A stretch of 36,964 nt of DNA. Source: Cylindrotheca closterium (taxonomy: Eukaryota > Bacillariophyta > Bacillariophyceae > Bacillariales > Bacillariaceae). Shown here piece by piece: positions 10,411 through 20,253 of the stretch. Below the pieces are notes generated by a model that worked only from the letters and a program-made list of their open reading frames with translations, was not told where the DNA came from and ran no database searches. Every line of letters begins with the position of its first letter. The stretch's first letter is position 1. The position numbers and the translations under genes are program-made. Where the stretch lies: positions 2,322-39,285 of the forward strand of contig CAKOGP040000857.1 in assembly GCA_933822405.4 (NCBI GenBank), in the 5' to 3' direction.

Positions 10411-11220
10411 CAACCTTCTTCACAAAAATGATGTCCTCCCCCTTATCCGGTTGACCATCATGAGTATCCGATGAAGCTAACAACCCTGGATGCCCAGCAA
10501 TGGACAGACATTATGTCTCCGGTACTTCAAGTGTGCCTTCCGAAGGCGGGTGTCTGTCGTAATTTCCCTCAGGATGTCGTATTTGCTCCGCTGTCCTATC
10601 AGGGTCTTGGACTTCCACATCCATTTGGTTGTCAAGTGTTTAAGCATCTTGAGATGTTGCTCCGACATATGGCCAACAGGACCAAAACTGGTGACTGTAT
10701 GGAGGCCAACGTCCAAGCCCATCAACTTGAAACGGGGACGTCCTTTGGACTCTTGCAACAAGTCTACACCACCACGGCGATCTTAGCTTCAGACACGTGG
10801 ATGAAATGAGTGTGGCATGAACTCGAAGGTCTGGACATCTATGTCGCCTGTGACTCTCCAGTCCTCTCCCATCGCTGTACGGACGACTCCCTTCTGATGG
10901 ATCTCTTCATCAACTTGGAGGTTGAATAGGAGGAATTTTTATGGCTCAATTGGTGTCAATTGTTCCTCCAGGTTTGCACAGTGTCTGACATTGTGACTGC
11001 TGATGGCAGGTTTATTCGTCGCTCCGCGTGGAATGGGCTCAGGGATGAGTGCTGCCGCTCGCCATACCAATGGCCAAGGACAGTTCGCCCAACCCGGCAA
11101 CACTGGGACCTGTGACAGACCACCTTGCCTAGAGCCCTGCTTGCCTCCAACGGGCCACATCACCCACTACAACAGCCTTTGGGGCCCTAGACTGACCGTC
11201 TGGAGGACTGGAATTGGTTA
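10411..11220 (+). pseudogene. RT thumb/connection region, fragmented
   Basis: This is the continuation of the retroelement reading. One open piece (10471-10809) includes VFAPLSYQGLGLPHPFGCQ, a post-palm segment typical of this family. Stops at about 10807, 10928 and around 11115 break the remainder. Coding character continues in frame fragments such as TADGRFIRRSAWN until the RNase H frame begins at 11221. No start signal is expected because this was part of one long polyprotein. Confidence 0.55.
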
Positions 11221-12357
11221 ATGTCACCCACCACAGGCCTTTTCCACCACCATGGGGCAACCTGGAAACACTTTTTCTCTGAGGGCTTCCCCACCACGTC
11301 ACGTTGCTACGCACCAGTGCTGTCACCTCCTTCCTGCCCATGGTGGACCGCACCGCTTCCTTCTGATGTTCTTCGCGCTACCGTTTGCTCCATCACAGGA
11401 TCTGACAGGGTTCTTCTCACCGGTACTGGCCGTGCCTCTGAACCGTCCCCTTCTAACAGCCCATCCATCCTTCACGCGTGGCAGACGGCTGCCAAGCTCT
11501 GCACAGACTATTACGGGTGGGTTCCCGATGAGATTGAGGTTCACAGGGAGGAAGCCACCTTAGCTGATGCTCTGTTGGAAGGTCGTCTGCGTGTGATCAG
11601 CGATGGATCCTGCAAGAACGAGTTAGGGACCGCGGCGGTTCAACTCCTGGTGAAGTATGGAGGATTCCATCAAATCATCATCCGGTGTCAGACCCCCGGT
11701 TTGCCCTACGATCAGAGTCCATACCGCAGCGAACTCATTGGTCTGTTGGCCGGTATAATGGCGGTTGATTGGCTTCTCGAGCAATGGTTCCCAACCCTTT
11801 TGACTTGCCCCGTGCGGATTGCTTGTGATGGCCTCTCTGCTCTTGAGACGGCTTTCGAAGATCGCCCACTGTCTCCAACTGATGCCCAGTTTGACTTGGT
11901 GTCATCCATTTGGGAAGCTATCCTTCGGTCCTTGGTGGATTGGTCGCCCCAGCACGTGTATGGCCATCTCGACAAGTCCAATCTCTTTGACGAACATTCT
12001 TGGTGGGAGAAACGGAACCTTGAGGTGGATGGAATGGCGGTGGAGTACCATAAGGAACTTGAGACGGCCAATCATCTCATTGCCCCCAACCCTCGTTTCT
12101 TCACTGAACTTGTGGCAATGTACGTGGCAGACACCAAACAGTCACGCCTTGATCCCCAGTTCATCCAAGAGTGGGTGACTCTTCCGGCCCTACGCTCGCA
12201 CTGGAGGGACAAAGGTACTATCTCCGCCAAAGCCGAGTCTGAGATTGCCTGGGACACACTGGGTCTCGCCACACAATCTCTTCCTGCAGGTTTACAAAGG
12301 TGGTCTACTAAACATTGTGTGGGCATGTGTGGGCATGTGTGGCACAGGCAAATTTAA
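11221..12357 (+). pseudogene. RNase H domain of the retroelement
   Basis: This frame is open for 378 codons. RNase H would remove the RNA strand of the RNA:DNA hybrid during reverse transcription. All four acidic catalytic positions are visible: D128 in VISDGS, E171 in YRSELIG, D203 in ACDGLSAL and D270 in NLEVDGMA. The HVYGHLD segment (His about 249) sits where the mobile His loop belongs. The fold is therefore intact although the upstream RT is deleted. The first about 80 residues are Pro/Ser-rich linker. After residue about 365 the native frame shifts into the zinc-finger segment that follows, helped by a duplicated TGTGGGCATG at about 12315-12336. Confidence 0.7.
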
Positions 12358-13060
12358 AGTTCTATGGGGTTTGGAGACATCAGCAGCTTGCCCATGTTGC
12401 GGCAACTTTGAGGATCATCTGCACGTTCCCCGCTGCCGCGCTGCTTTGGCAACAGCTGAATGGGATCGTTGCACTGCAGCCTTCTCCGCGTGGCTAGACC
12501 TGCAATTGACAGGCCCTTCCATCAAAACAGCGCTCCTGCAGATTCTTCACAGCGTTTGCATACCTACTTTGTTTCCTCTCAGGACCATCTCTCCTTCGGT
12601 TCGGCCGGCCTTCTTGGCTCAGCAGGTGATTGGGTCCCAAGGCCTTTTGGAGGGATGCATTGCCTCGTCTTGGCTTCCACTCCAACAACAACATTATGAC
12701 AAGATCAGATGTCGTTGATCTGTCTCTCTCTGGGCGTCCCGCCTCTCACAACAGCTGATCTCGATCGGCTTCTACATGTGGGAGCAACGGAACTCCGTTC
12801 AACATTCGGATGATAACGTTCAACTACGTGAACGTCATAGTACTGTCAATGAGGGGATTCACTCACAGTTTGATATGGGGCCCGATGACTTGCATAAGGA
12901 AATTCAACCGATGCTAACAAGCCGTCGAAGAGTCCTTCGCAAGTCCTTGGTCGACAAGGAAGAGGGGCTTAAGTTGCTTTGTCAGGAACACAAAGATTTT
13001 TGTCGCTCCATGAAAGCACAACGCCGCAGTCTGCGGACTATTTTCTCCCCTGGACCCTGA
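12340..13060 (+). pseudogene. retroelement C-terminal zinc-finger and tail region
   Basis: The frame ending at 12718 reads SAACPCCGNFEDHLHVPRC, a CxxC...HxxxC finger located after RNase H, then a hydrophobic/helical region. A stop at 12716-12718 is followed in the neighbouring frame (12776-13060) by MWEQRNSVQHSDDN and a basic tail ending at 13060. The second copy at 14225-14650 encodes a related sequence (LLEGC, MWEHQNLVQHLEDN, VNNGIHSQF), which shows that this is the native end of the protein. Confidence 0.65.
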
Positions 13061-13144
13061 CCAACTTTTTGCGGGACCTTACATGCCCCGAGCTCACCCC
13101 GGCACGTCGCGGGAGAAGTCTTTACCCCTTTGGGAGACTTGAGC

Positions 13145-13310
13145 AACTTCTGTTCAAAATATAGATGCCTCAAATGGTTCAAACTTGTTGTTGACTCACC
13201 GCTTCACAGTACTTGACCTTTACAGCCAAATATTTCACCGGCAATCGAATGCCCACAGAGTAGCATATTAACAATTAATATCTCAGTTATTATTATTGTA
13301 TTCTGCAAAT
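13145..13310 (+). repeat. retroelement 3' end with TTATTATTATT tail, copy 1
   Basis: This segment aligns over its length with 14696-14850. Shared words include GCAACTTCTGTT, ACCTTTACAGCC and CAGTTATTATTATT. Shared tails without LTRs indicate target-primed (LINE-like) 3' ends. Confidence 0.6.
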
Positions 13311-13559
13311 TGTCTGTGTTGCTGTGGATGAACAGGAAGATGGTGGAGAAGGGCCAAGCTGACAGTTTTGGGGGACGTGCCAGAGACAATTGCACAACAG
13401 AGGAACAATGCAGAGCATGCATCGCCTCTTCCCACAAAAGAACGACTATCCAAACACAAATATGGTGCAATAAAAAGTAAAAGGTAACAACGCATGTCTC
13501 CATTCTAGCCTTGAGGCAACTTTCATTGTTACCTACGTTCTCTTAGTCACATGCTGTTT
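13311..13559. other. spacer, nothing recognised
   Basis: It lies between the 3' tail of the first retroelement and an antisense remnant. There is a minus-strand open frame (13204-13503), but it extends into the retroelement tail and has no domain-like pattern. Confidence 0.4.
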
Positions 13560-14055
13560 TCTAGGTTACTGCAAGGATGCTTTACCTTCAATGTCCTGAC
13601 GAGTTGATGCCTCCACTTTCTCCACCAGAAATTTGTGGAAGAATCCATTTTGTTCCAATCCTGCTTCCTTTTCCTATGTGTGTTGCCTTCCATTCTTGAT
13701 CTATCTTTTCATGAAATGAAAAAAGTTCCTCATCCGTTTCTTTTCCAATTAGGTCATCTTTGTTCCGTCCCCAACAAAAAGTCCAACAATCTCTTTGGTA
13801 CTTTTCTTTGATGCTGCAATGTAAACAGGCCTTCCATGTAGGGCCTTTTCAGCTTCCCTCACATCTTGCAGCATATCTACCAAAGGATACTTTGGGGCTA
13901 CAAATTCTTGCAACTTGCTGCTAGACGTTTTCCTTAAAAGCCAGCAGTATGTGTAATCCTTTGGACTTCAGAATGGTTGGTGAAAAATCCAGCATCACAA
14001 CAAAGTATTGACCATTCGGAATAGGTTTTCCACTTACATACATCTTTCGTCTCTC
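13560..14055 (-). pseudogene. antisense coding remnant, function unknown
   Basis: On the minus strand the sequence gives a chain of protein-like pieces in shifting frames. These are GKPIPNGQYFVVMLDFSP (about 14035-13980), DYTYCWLLRKTSSSKLQEF, then PLVDMLQDVREAEKALHGRP and VYIAASKKSTKEIVGLFVGD (about 13900-13775), and a stop-broken C-terminal part to about 13600. The composition is clearly coding-like, but at least two frameshifts and several stops are present. I do not recognise the family. The remnant is cut at its 5' side by the 5'-truncated retroelement copy that starts near 14056, so it is older than that insertion. Confidence 0.45.
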
Positions 14056-14860
14056 AGCTGCAAATGCCCTGGACCAATGCTGGTTGGACACCCAAGTGAT
14101 CGACCTGGCCATCAAACATGCCATCCTCCTCCTTATCCAAGGTGTCTGTGATCCGTCCTTTCCTTCCCTATGGGGTGTCTGTAGGGCGTTCCGCTATCAA
14201 CAAAAATGCATTGACTACCAAGGACTCTTGGAAGGATGCTGTCTTGTCAATGGGCCCCCTTGCAGGAAGAATACCTACAGTTGCATGAGAGGCAGCTCTC
14301 CCACTCTATGGGTTTCTTGTCTATTGTACCAGCTGATCTTGATGGGGCTCCAGATGTGGGAACATCAGAATTTGGTGCAACACTTGGAGGATAATGTGCA
14401 GCTACATTAGCACAGCCGACAGGTCAACAATGGGATTCATTCCCAGTTCAATATAGGCCCAACCGACCTTCCAAAGGTTGTCCAGCGCATGCTCTTGTTC
14501 AAGCGCCGGACAGTACTGAACAAACCCTTGGTAGATCGGGAGGAGTGAAGAAAGCTGGTGAAAATGGAACACACGGCCTACCGACGCGCTCTGGTGCCTC
14601 AACGGCGCATTCTCCATTGCTTTTTTCATCCTAAGGACCAAGTCCCCTAACCACTGTTTTGTGGAAGGGTCCGGACCCACTGGTTCTGACTAGAGCAACT
14701 TCTGTTTGTCAGATGCCTCTCATTATTCAAACTTTTTGTTAACTTGCCGCTTCCCAGTACCTGACCTTTACAGCCGAGCATTCCACCAGCAATCCTATGT
14801 GCTAGATAGCATTTAATTGATTATTGTTTCAGTTATTATTATTATTATGAATATGATTAA
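14056..14860 (+). mobile_element. 5'-truncated copy of the RT/RNase H retroelement, copy 2
   Basis: It begins within the C-terminal region of the element (ALDQCWLDTQVIDLAIK matches WLDLQLTGPSIK of copy 1). It continues through LLEGC, MWEHQNLVQHLEDN and VNNGIHSQF to the same 3' tail, ending in TTCAGTTATTATTATTATTATG near 14848. Copy 1 and copy 2 differ substantially, so they are not a recent tandem duplication. Severe 5' truncation with a preserved 3' end is the hallmark of LINE-like target-primed insertion. The coding parts contain stops (for example 14408-14410 and 14547-14549). Confidence 0.7.
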
Positions 14861-14925
14861 TATTCTTATTCTCTCAGCTGAAATGATGCCCCTCTTGCTC
14901 TTCCGCTCTGTTCCGCTCCTTTGCA

Positions 14926-16424
14926 GCTTCCTACAACCAAAGATCCAATGGAAGAATCAGGATCAATATGTCGACTATGGGAAGAAGCTCAATCTCAATC
15001 AGATTGGAGCAACTGTCCCAGCTACTGTTCCAGCTATAGTTCCTGGAGCTTCAGCATCCACAAGTGGATCATCAAGTGTTGCGGGAAGCGTTAACACACC
15101 ATTGCAACTTGCTGGTATTACAGGTAATCAAATGATGCAAGTTCCTTCTGGAATGCAGCTCATGCAGATTCCAACTCAAGGTGGCGGCACTGTGACTGTC
15201 CCTTACTCAATGAATGCTAATGGTGAAATTGCGTTCAGCCAAATGCAACTCGACCATCAAGGATTCAGTGGTGCTCAAGTGCGCCAAGGATTCCATGCAA
15301 CTCAAGCTCGAACTCCACAGATCTTGAAGACTGGCTATTACAATACGTCAAATGTCTTCCACGATGCTATCAAGGGAAAGGATGGCAATGATGTCTATCT
15401 TATTTCATGTCCTGCTGGTACGACAGATGTCAAACTTCAAGCCGACTGGCACTATGCTAGTGAAAATGAAGATTTGCCTGATCTTGCTACTGAAGCAGAT
15501 CGAGGTCTGCAGCTTATTCAAAGCCGCAGAAGAGAAAGAGATCCATTTGGGGTGTACGATCATGTCATCATGGACAGTGGTTTTACAAACACCACCACTT
15601 GTAATGGTGAGCTCATGCATGGACTCCGCCATGCTGAGAAGGAGCTTGATATGCACACTAACGTGGGCAGCAGAGTTCTCGACGAAGAAGGTTTTCCAGG
15701 AAGATTTCTGCCTCCAGTTTATCACGGTGAAGATGGAATTGCCATTTTACTTGCTATGCGCGAGATGATTGCTGCGGGATACCGCATTACTATGGATACT
15801 GATGCTGACAATGCCTTTATTGTGCATTGTGATGGAAACAGAAAGATGCAATTTGTGAATCGTAAGGGTGTGTATGTGTTGGAGCAACTTGGAGCAAATG
15901 TCAAGCCAGGTGCCAAAGAGACAAGTGCAATGTACCGTCGCCAGTTAAACAACTTAAATAATCAACCCCATTTCAAACTTTCTTCAAACAAACAGAATGG
16001 ATATGCTGGACTCGAGATGACCTCCAAGATGGCAACTGTTCAAAAGAACAAGGAAGGATTCACTCCAAGACAAGTCAAGGCTGCAATGGAAGCAAGAAGT
16101 GCGATGCACATACTCAATGCTCCAAGCACCAAAAGTCTGAAGTATGCGATCCGATCTGGTCTCATCAAGAACTGTCCTATCACTGAAGAAGCGATCAATC
16201 ATGCCAAAGCAATCTTTGGACCTGACGCCTCTACATTGAAAGGCAAGTCAACACGACCAACTCCGAAGAAGACTAACTCCTTCAGTCCACCAGAGGAATT
16301 GTATCAACACAATCAACCTATTATCGTCTGTATTGATCACATGGAGATCAAGAATGCTAAGTTTCTCACCTGCATTGATACCGCGTTATTGCTCATGTAT
16401 TCCCATGCAGAACCTGAAGACTGA
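14926..16424 (+). pseudogene. copia Gag/aspartic protease/N-terminal integrase
   Basis: This is a single open frame of about 500 codons. An upstream ATG at 14817 lies in the preceding retroelement tail and is not the native start. It has a Ser/Thr/Gln-rich N-terminal part, then DHVIMDSGFTNTTTCNG with the D-S-G active-site triad of a retroviral-type aspartic protease (about 15559-15600). A region with DTDADNAFIVHC...GVYVLEQ follows, then a pre-integrase helix region (RQVKAAMEARSAMHILNAPS), then IIVCIDHMEIKNAKFLTCID, with the first integrase Asp at CIDHM. The frame ends after a shift at about 16390-16424, after which the integrase continues in another frame. No RNA-binding zinc knuckle is visible. 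Confidence 0.65.
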
Positions 16425-17290
16425 CCCTGTATTTGAAGCATTGGATGAGATATTCCGCCGCTACAACAAGACAGGCTTTCAAGTCAAGACGATCCAGTGT
16501 GATCGGGCTTTCATTCCTCTCACGGATGATGTGCTAGACGATATGGGTGTTACTATTGACCCAACTGCAGCTGGAGACCACGAGCCTACCGCTGAGCGAA
16601 ACAATTGGACGCTGAAAGAAAGAGTCAGAGTAGCTCTTGCACGATTACCCTACAAAGTGGTCCCAAAGGTGATCATTGAATGTCTTGGACGTCAAGCCGC
16701 CAAGCTATTGAATGGCTTTCCCCAGAAAGACAGTATCTCATCACATTTCAGTCCGCAGCAACTCATTGATAATGTCAATATCAACCACAAGAGTGACATG
16801 GTTGCTGAACTCGGACAATATGTTCATGCAATTGGGACAGATTCCAGCAATTCGATGGAACCCCAAAGTATTGAAGCGATTTACATTGAACCTACGAAGG
16901 GACAACGTGCTGGGCACCGAGTGCTCAACCTCAATACTAAGAAGATGATTTCTCGACCCGAGGTTGTCGTACTACCCGTTACCGACCAAGTAATCCAGCG
17001 TGTTGAAGCTTGGGCTGCTGCCAAAGGTGTTACTTCCATGAAGTTTTTCGATAAGAAGAGAGATTTGGAGACATTTTACGATGGCAATCAAATTGCAGGA
17101 GTGGATGACACGGAACAAGGTTACTTAGAAGAAGCCTTTGATCAGGACTATGAACCTGAAGATGAAGATGAATGTGATTTTAATCTACGTGGACAATTCA
17201 ATGATATCGATGACTCCGAAAGAGAAGAGCTCTTGGCAGATGCAGACAATGATGTCAATGATATGCCAGAACTCAATGAAGGATCTTGCA
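14926..17290 (+). mobile_element. Ty1/copia (CoDi-like) fragment: protease and integrase, no RT
   Basis: It contains a Gag-like start, an aspartic protease, a pre-integrase region and an integrase, followed by the acidic linker that normally precedes reverse transcriptase. RT and RNase H are absent and no LTR pair was seen around it. The left edge follows directly on the 3' tail of the retroelement copy ending near 14850. The right edge is where a C48-protease frame takes over near 17290. It was probably inserted or rearranged as a fragment. Confidence 0.7.
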
Positions 17291-17313
17291 ACAACAGGAA
17301 TGTGTGTGAGTGA
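16395..17313 (+). pseudogene. copia integrase catalytic core, C-terminal part
   Basis: It continues the integrase in a second frame. TIQCDRAF holds the second catalytic Asp, and GDHEPTAERNN holds the catalytic Glu, spaced as in the DD35E core. YKVVPKVIIECLGRQAAKLLN and a SSHFSPQQLI segment follow, as in diatom CoDi integrases. The tail is a long acidic linker (DQDYEPEDEDECDFN, EELLADADNDVND), where RT would normally begin. Instead the frame stops at 17313, just inside the C48 protease ORF of the other frame. The catalytic residues are intact. Confidence 0.65.
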
Positions 17314-17890
17314 TCAAGTGGTTGATGGTTACATTTCACTGATAATCAACGGCATGCATACCTATAGGGGCAACAATAAACTTGCAGGTGTTTCTGCATC
17401 GATCTTGTTGTATATGCGGCGACAAGGGTGGAAGGGTGTGAGGCATCTCTTTGCAGAGGAAAAAAGAGTTCACTTTGTTCCCGCTTTCTTTGGCCATTAT
17501 GCTTGTGGCCACTGGGCTGCAATCGTCATTGACATAACTTGTGCTGACGATGAAGATGGGACACTTGTTTTTGTTGACAGCATTCCATCAATGAGAACAA
17601 CTAATCATACGGAAGTGAAGAAATTGTTTACAAATCCTGGTACACCATATGCAAATACAAAACAAGTATTGATGAACTCGCCTGGTCAAGTCATTTATTC
17701 CAATGATTGTGGCATGCTCATGCCACAGGATCACCTGGTGCCAAAAGAGATTCAGTTGCAACATGGATTCACTCCTGCTCAATATGGAATTGAAATGAGA
17801 AAACATGTTCATAAATCGTTGAGAGATGGTCGAATCAATTTTGAAGACACTATCCTTCAGTGCTTGTTACTGGTAGACAATAACAAATAA
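17300..17890 (+). CDS. Ulp1/SENP-like (C48) cysteine protease
   Basis: The ATG at 17300 gives 196 residues. The pattern fits the SUMO/Nedd8-type cysteine protease family C48. CVSDQVVDGYISLI matches the substrate-binding start (normally LxDxxIxxYL), GHWAAIVIDI carries the catalytic His, TLVFVDSIPS carries the catalytic Asp, and a Gln (GQVIYSNDCG) precedes the catalytic Cys in NDCGMLM. The C-terminal helix YGIEMRKHVHKSLRDGRI is also typical. The triad is complete and the frame is uninterrupted, in contrast to its decayed neighbours. The frame stays open upstream through the copia acidic linker, so the native start may be further upstream or lost. Such proteases process SUMO in hosts, but they also occur in several transposon classes. 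Its place at a copia breakpoint suggests it belongs to another mobile element. Confidence 0.65.
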   Translation: MCVSDQVVDGYISLIINGMHTYRGNNKLAGVSASILLYMRRQGWKGVRHLFAEEKRVHFVPAFFGHYACGHWAAIVIDITCADDEDGTLVFVDSIPSMRTTNHTEVKKLFTNPGTPYANTKQVLMNSPGQVIYSNDCGMLMPQDHLVPKEIQLQHGFTPAQYGIEMRKHVHKSLRDGRINFEDTILQCLLLVDNNK

Positions 17891-18568
17891 AAATGTACCT
17901 TTCCTCCATTGTCCTTGTTGTTGCAGCATCCTCAAAGCTTTTTGAATGCCAGATAATGCTCTCCAAGGAAGTTGGCAGCGTTGAGATGTTACCCATTGGG
18001 AGTCCATGGTCCATTGGCAACTCATGTAGCCGACCGCTGTGCATCATATAGTTGCAGAGCATACTGATCGCAATTTCAACTGTTGTGTATGTCATTGGTT
18101 GAAAGTGGTCCGTGACTGCAAAGCACCAGTCACATCGTGCTTGGAGCCAAGCGTGCTGTTGCCGGGGCGTAAACTCTAGAAAGTTTGGACCTGATGCCCA
18201 TCCTATTGTACACCCTGTTGCGCTTGGTCATGAACTTGATTCCCTTGTTCAGGACAAGCAGGCATCTGCTCTTGTTGTTCGTCTTGTTCTTGCTGCTCTT
18301 GTTCTTGATTCCGTTGTTCAGGACGAGCAGGCACCTGCTCTTGTTGTCCGTTGCCCCCCAACAAGTTGGCAGAAGCCAAGTGTTTAGCCCAGCCTGCAAT
18401 TTCTTCTTGGTTAGATGTCCCTTTAAACGTGCCCCAATCACTCCTGAGTGCAGGGGTCACAGTCGTTGTCCTTGTTGTAGTGATTGCTGCTGTGCTTGGT
18501 TTCTGCAAGATTTTGATTTGTGCGAGCAAGGCTGGTGTGTGAAAAAATGTTTTGCATTTCATGGACAA
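17891..18568 (-). pseudogene. convergent decayed ORF, Gln/Glu-rich then conserved-looking tail
   Basis: On the minus strand the frame 18568-18203 encodes a Thr-rich start, then SDWGTFKGTSNQEEIAGWAK, then a run of QEQ/QEQM repeats. A frameshift near 18205-18230 leads to a second frame (about 18190-17893) reading NFLEFTPRQQHAWLQARC, CDWCFAVTDHFQPMTYTTVE and ISMLCNYMMHSGRLHELP. The composition is coding-like but I do not recognise the family. It converges on, and slightly overlaps, the 3' end of the C48 protease frame. The two may be the opposed genes of one element. Confidence 0.4.
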
Positions 18569-18729
18569 TGGACTAACTAGACCGCAGTTGTTCTTTGGTT
18601 TTTAGTGCTCTTAATTGTTGGAAAAAAGATTGTCATCTGAAGGTTTTCCCTCCACATTTGCTTAGTTTGTAAGCGACACCATAGTTTTGATTGGCTGATT
18701 TACCTTAGTTTCCGGGTTACTTTAGAGGT

Positions 18730-18750
18730 AGTATTTGATTTTCAAATACT
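18730..18750. repeat. perfect 9-bp inverted repeat
   Basis: The arms AGTATTTGA and TCAAATACT are separated by TTT. Confidence 0.6.
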
Positions 18751-18767
18751 CCATTGTCGCTTACATC

Positions 18768-18798
18768 ATCCGTGAATGAATACCGTTGGATCACGGAT
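18768..18798. repeat. perfect 8-bp inverted repeat
   Basis: The arms ATCCGTGA and TCACGGAT have a 15-nt loop. Confidence 0.55.
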
Positions 18799-19041
18799 TG
18801 CCGTGGCCTTAGTACAAAAAATACGTCGTTTTCAAATACTCCCTGTGCACATATATATGACCCCGATCCACGAAATACCCACCCAAAATTTGGGTGGAAT
18901 TTGGAATTCTGGGGACAAAGGAAAAATTTCAAAAAGCACCTATTAATACGGACCTAAAACCTCTTCAAAGCGCTAGAGAATACTTTGCCCATCCCTTGAA
19001 AAAAGTCCCAAGTTCTTAGGAGGTGTTAGAGGGGCTCCAGT

Positions 19042-19082
19042 GCAGAAAACAACTTTCTGCTAACGGCTAAAAAACAGCCGTT
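19042..19082. repeat. two adjacent perfect hairpins
   Basis: Hairpin one is GCAGAAA/TTTCTGC with loop ACAAC (19042-19060). Hairpin two is AACGGCT/AGCCGTT with loop AAAAAAC (19062-19082). Only one base separates them. Confidence 0.6.
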
Positions 19083-19680
19083 ACTCAATTTGACTCAATT
19101 GACTTGATATTGACTCATGGGATTGCCCAAAAAAATCAAGAGGCCGGAGCCAGATCTCGTACCATACGACCTTGTTGCGAATACATTCTTAGATAAATTT
19201 CATTTGCTAGGACTGGGTCCACTCTGAATTAGAGATCTTTCTGTATATCAATCATAATTCAGGCCATTCCACAAAGTCAATTGAAAAGTAGGAAAGGGAG
19301 AAAAAATTATGCTGGCCTAGAATCTTTCTTCCGCCATGGCCCTCCAAACCACCGCCCAAAATCGATTATTATACATATTTTGACCAACTTTGAACTTGGT
19401 GCCATCGTGTCAGAGTATCGACTCGGCTACTGAGAAGGATTCCAGCCATATTCTTTCATGACCCTGGATTGATCCCCAAAGCAGTGTGAGTGCTATTCAA
19501 TCACTTTTACCTAGAAAATGTCCACTCCAAAGCCACCAATCTTCTCGTACATACCCATGGACGACAAATATGTGTCAGAACTAGTCATTTTTAGGAAATT
19601 CGGCCCACACCACCACCAAGTGGCCTTTTGGACCAGATTTCCATGATTTCTGATCCCATTTGGGCCTCATGATTCTTAAT

Positions 19681-20253
19681 CTAGGCGGAACCATTGCCTG
19701 GGTCCCGGAAAATTTGAGCATTAGGCATCCAAGGGAGGCTCTGGTGTATTGTTGAATGGATAGCTGTCTCCAGGGCGGCCATGCCAACCTTCATGCTGAA
19801 AGGGGAACAGGCAGCACCAAACACTGGAATTCCAATATCTCGGCAAGTATTCAAAACAAAGCTCAACCAAATGAATCTCCCAGTAGGTAGGATCACTGCC
19901 GAGCTTTCCAGCACATGTTGAATGTGAGGCATTGGCCCTCTTGACTTTCTGCCGACCAGTTTCTGCAACCAAACAGAACCAGCCAAACGAAACAGGGTAG
20001 ATTGTAGTGTAAATGAGGCAATTGGAAGTACGAATCGCCGCTCCAGCCATAGTCTATCTATCAAATACGCTTGCCACAACATGTTACACCATGGCACCTT
20101 GATGTGCTTCAAATCGTCAATTTTGGTAGTTGGACACTGCAAACGAGTCTCCGTGTAGATCTTGTCTTGGTGGTGACGGTAGATATGAGTCGCATTCGGC
20201 AAATACGTCTTCTTGACACCTATCCGTCCAGTCCAAGCAACCAACGGAACCAA
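19681..20253 (-). other. open frame of 190 codons, doubtful
   Basis: This is a long minus-strand frame with no recognised domain. It is Trp/Leu/His-rich (for example WCNMLWQAYLIDRLWLERR). Its first ATG-like position is not supported by any other signal, and there are no clear splice sites. It could be a remnant of a mobile element or a chance frame. A similar word (CTTGCCACAAC) recurs about 260 bp away (20070 and 20325), hinting at a local duplication. I give no function. Confidence 0.2.

Larger units (their letters stand above)
8572..13310 (+). mobile_element. RT/RNase H retroelement (non-LTR-like), internally deleted and decayed
   Basis: In order, it holds an ORF1-like protein (8572-9780), a C-terminal piece of reverse transcriptase with QGNGAGP and FVDDTD motifs (from 9886), a thumb/connection region, a complete RNase H domain (within 11221-12357), a CxxC...HxxxC zinc-finger segment (about 12390-12440) and a charged C-terminus ending near 13060. 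The 3' region ends in a TTATTATTATT tract near 13300. A second, 5'-truncated copy of the same family lies at 14056-14860. The order RT, RNase H, zinc finger and an (ATT)n-like tail without LTRs suggests a non-LTR-type element common in diatoms. The fingers and part of the palm of RT are deleted between 9780 and 9886, and several stops and frameshifts follow, so it is dead. Confidence 0.75.
18569..19680. other. non-coding region with clustered hairpins
   Basis: There is no credible gene. Four perfect short hairpins lie at 18730-18750, 18768-18798, 19042-19060 and 19062-19082. The 14-mer TTTTCAAATACTCC occurs at about 18739 and again about 90 bp later. The TGACTCA word occurs twice just after the last hairpin. 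Confidence 0.5.

Noticed and set aside
14817..14925. N-terminal Ile-rich extension of the copia frame
   Set aside because: This part is translation of the TTATTATT tail of the upstream retroelement copy, so it is not native Gag.
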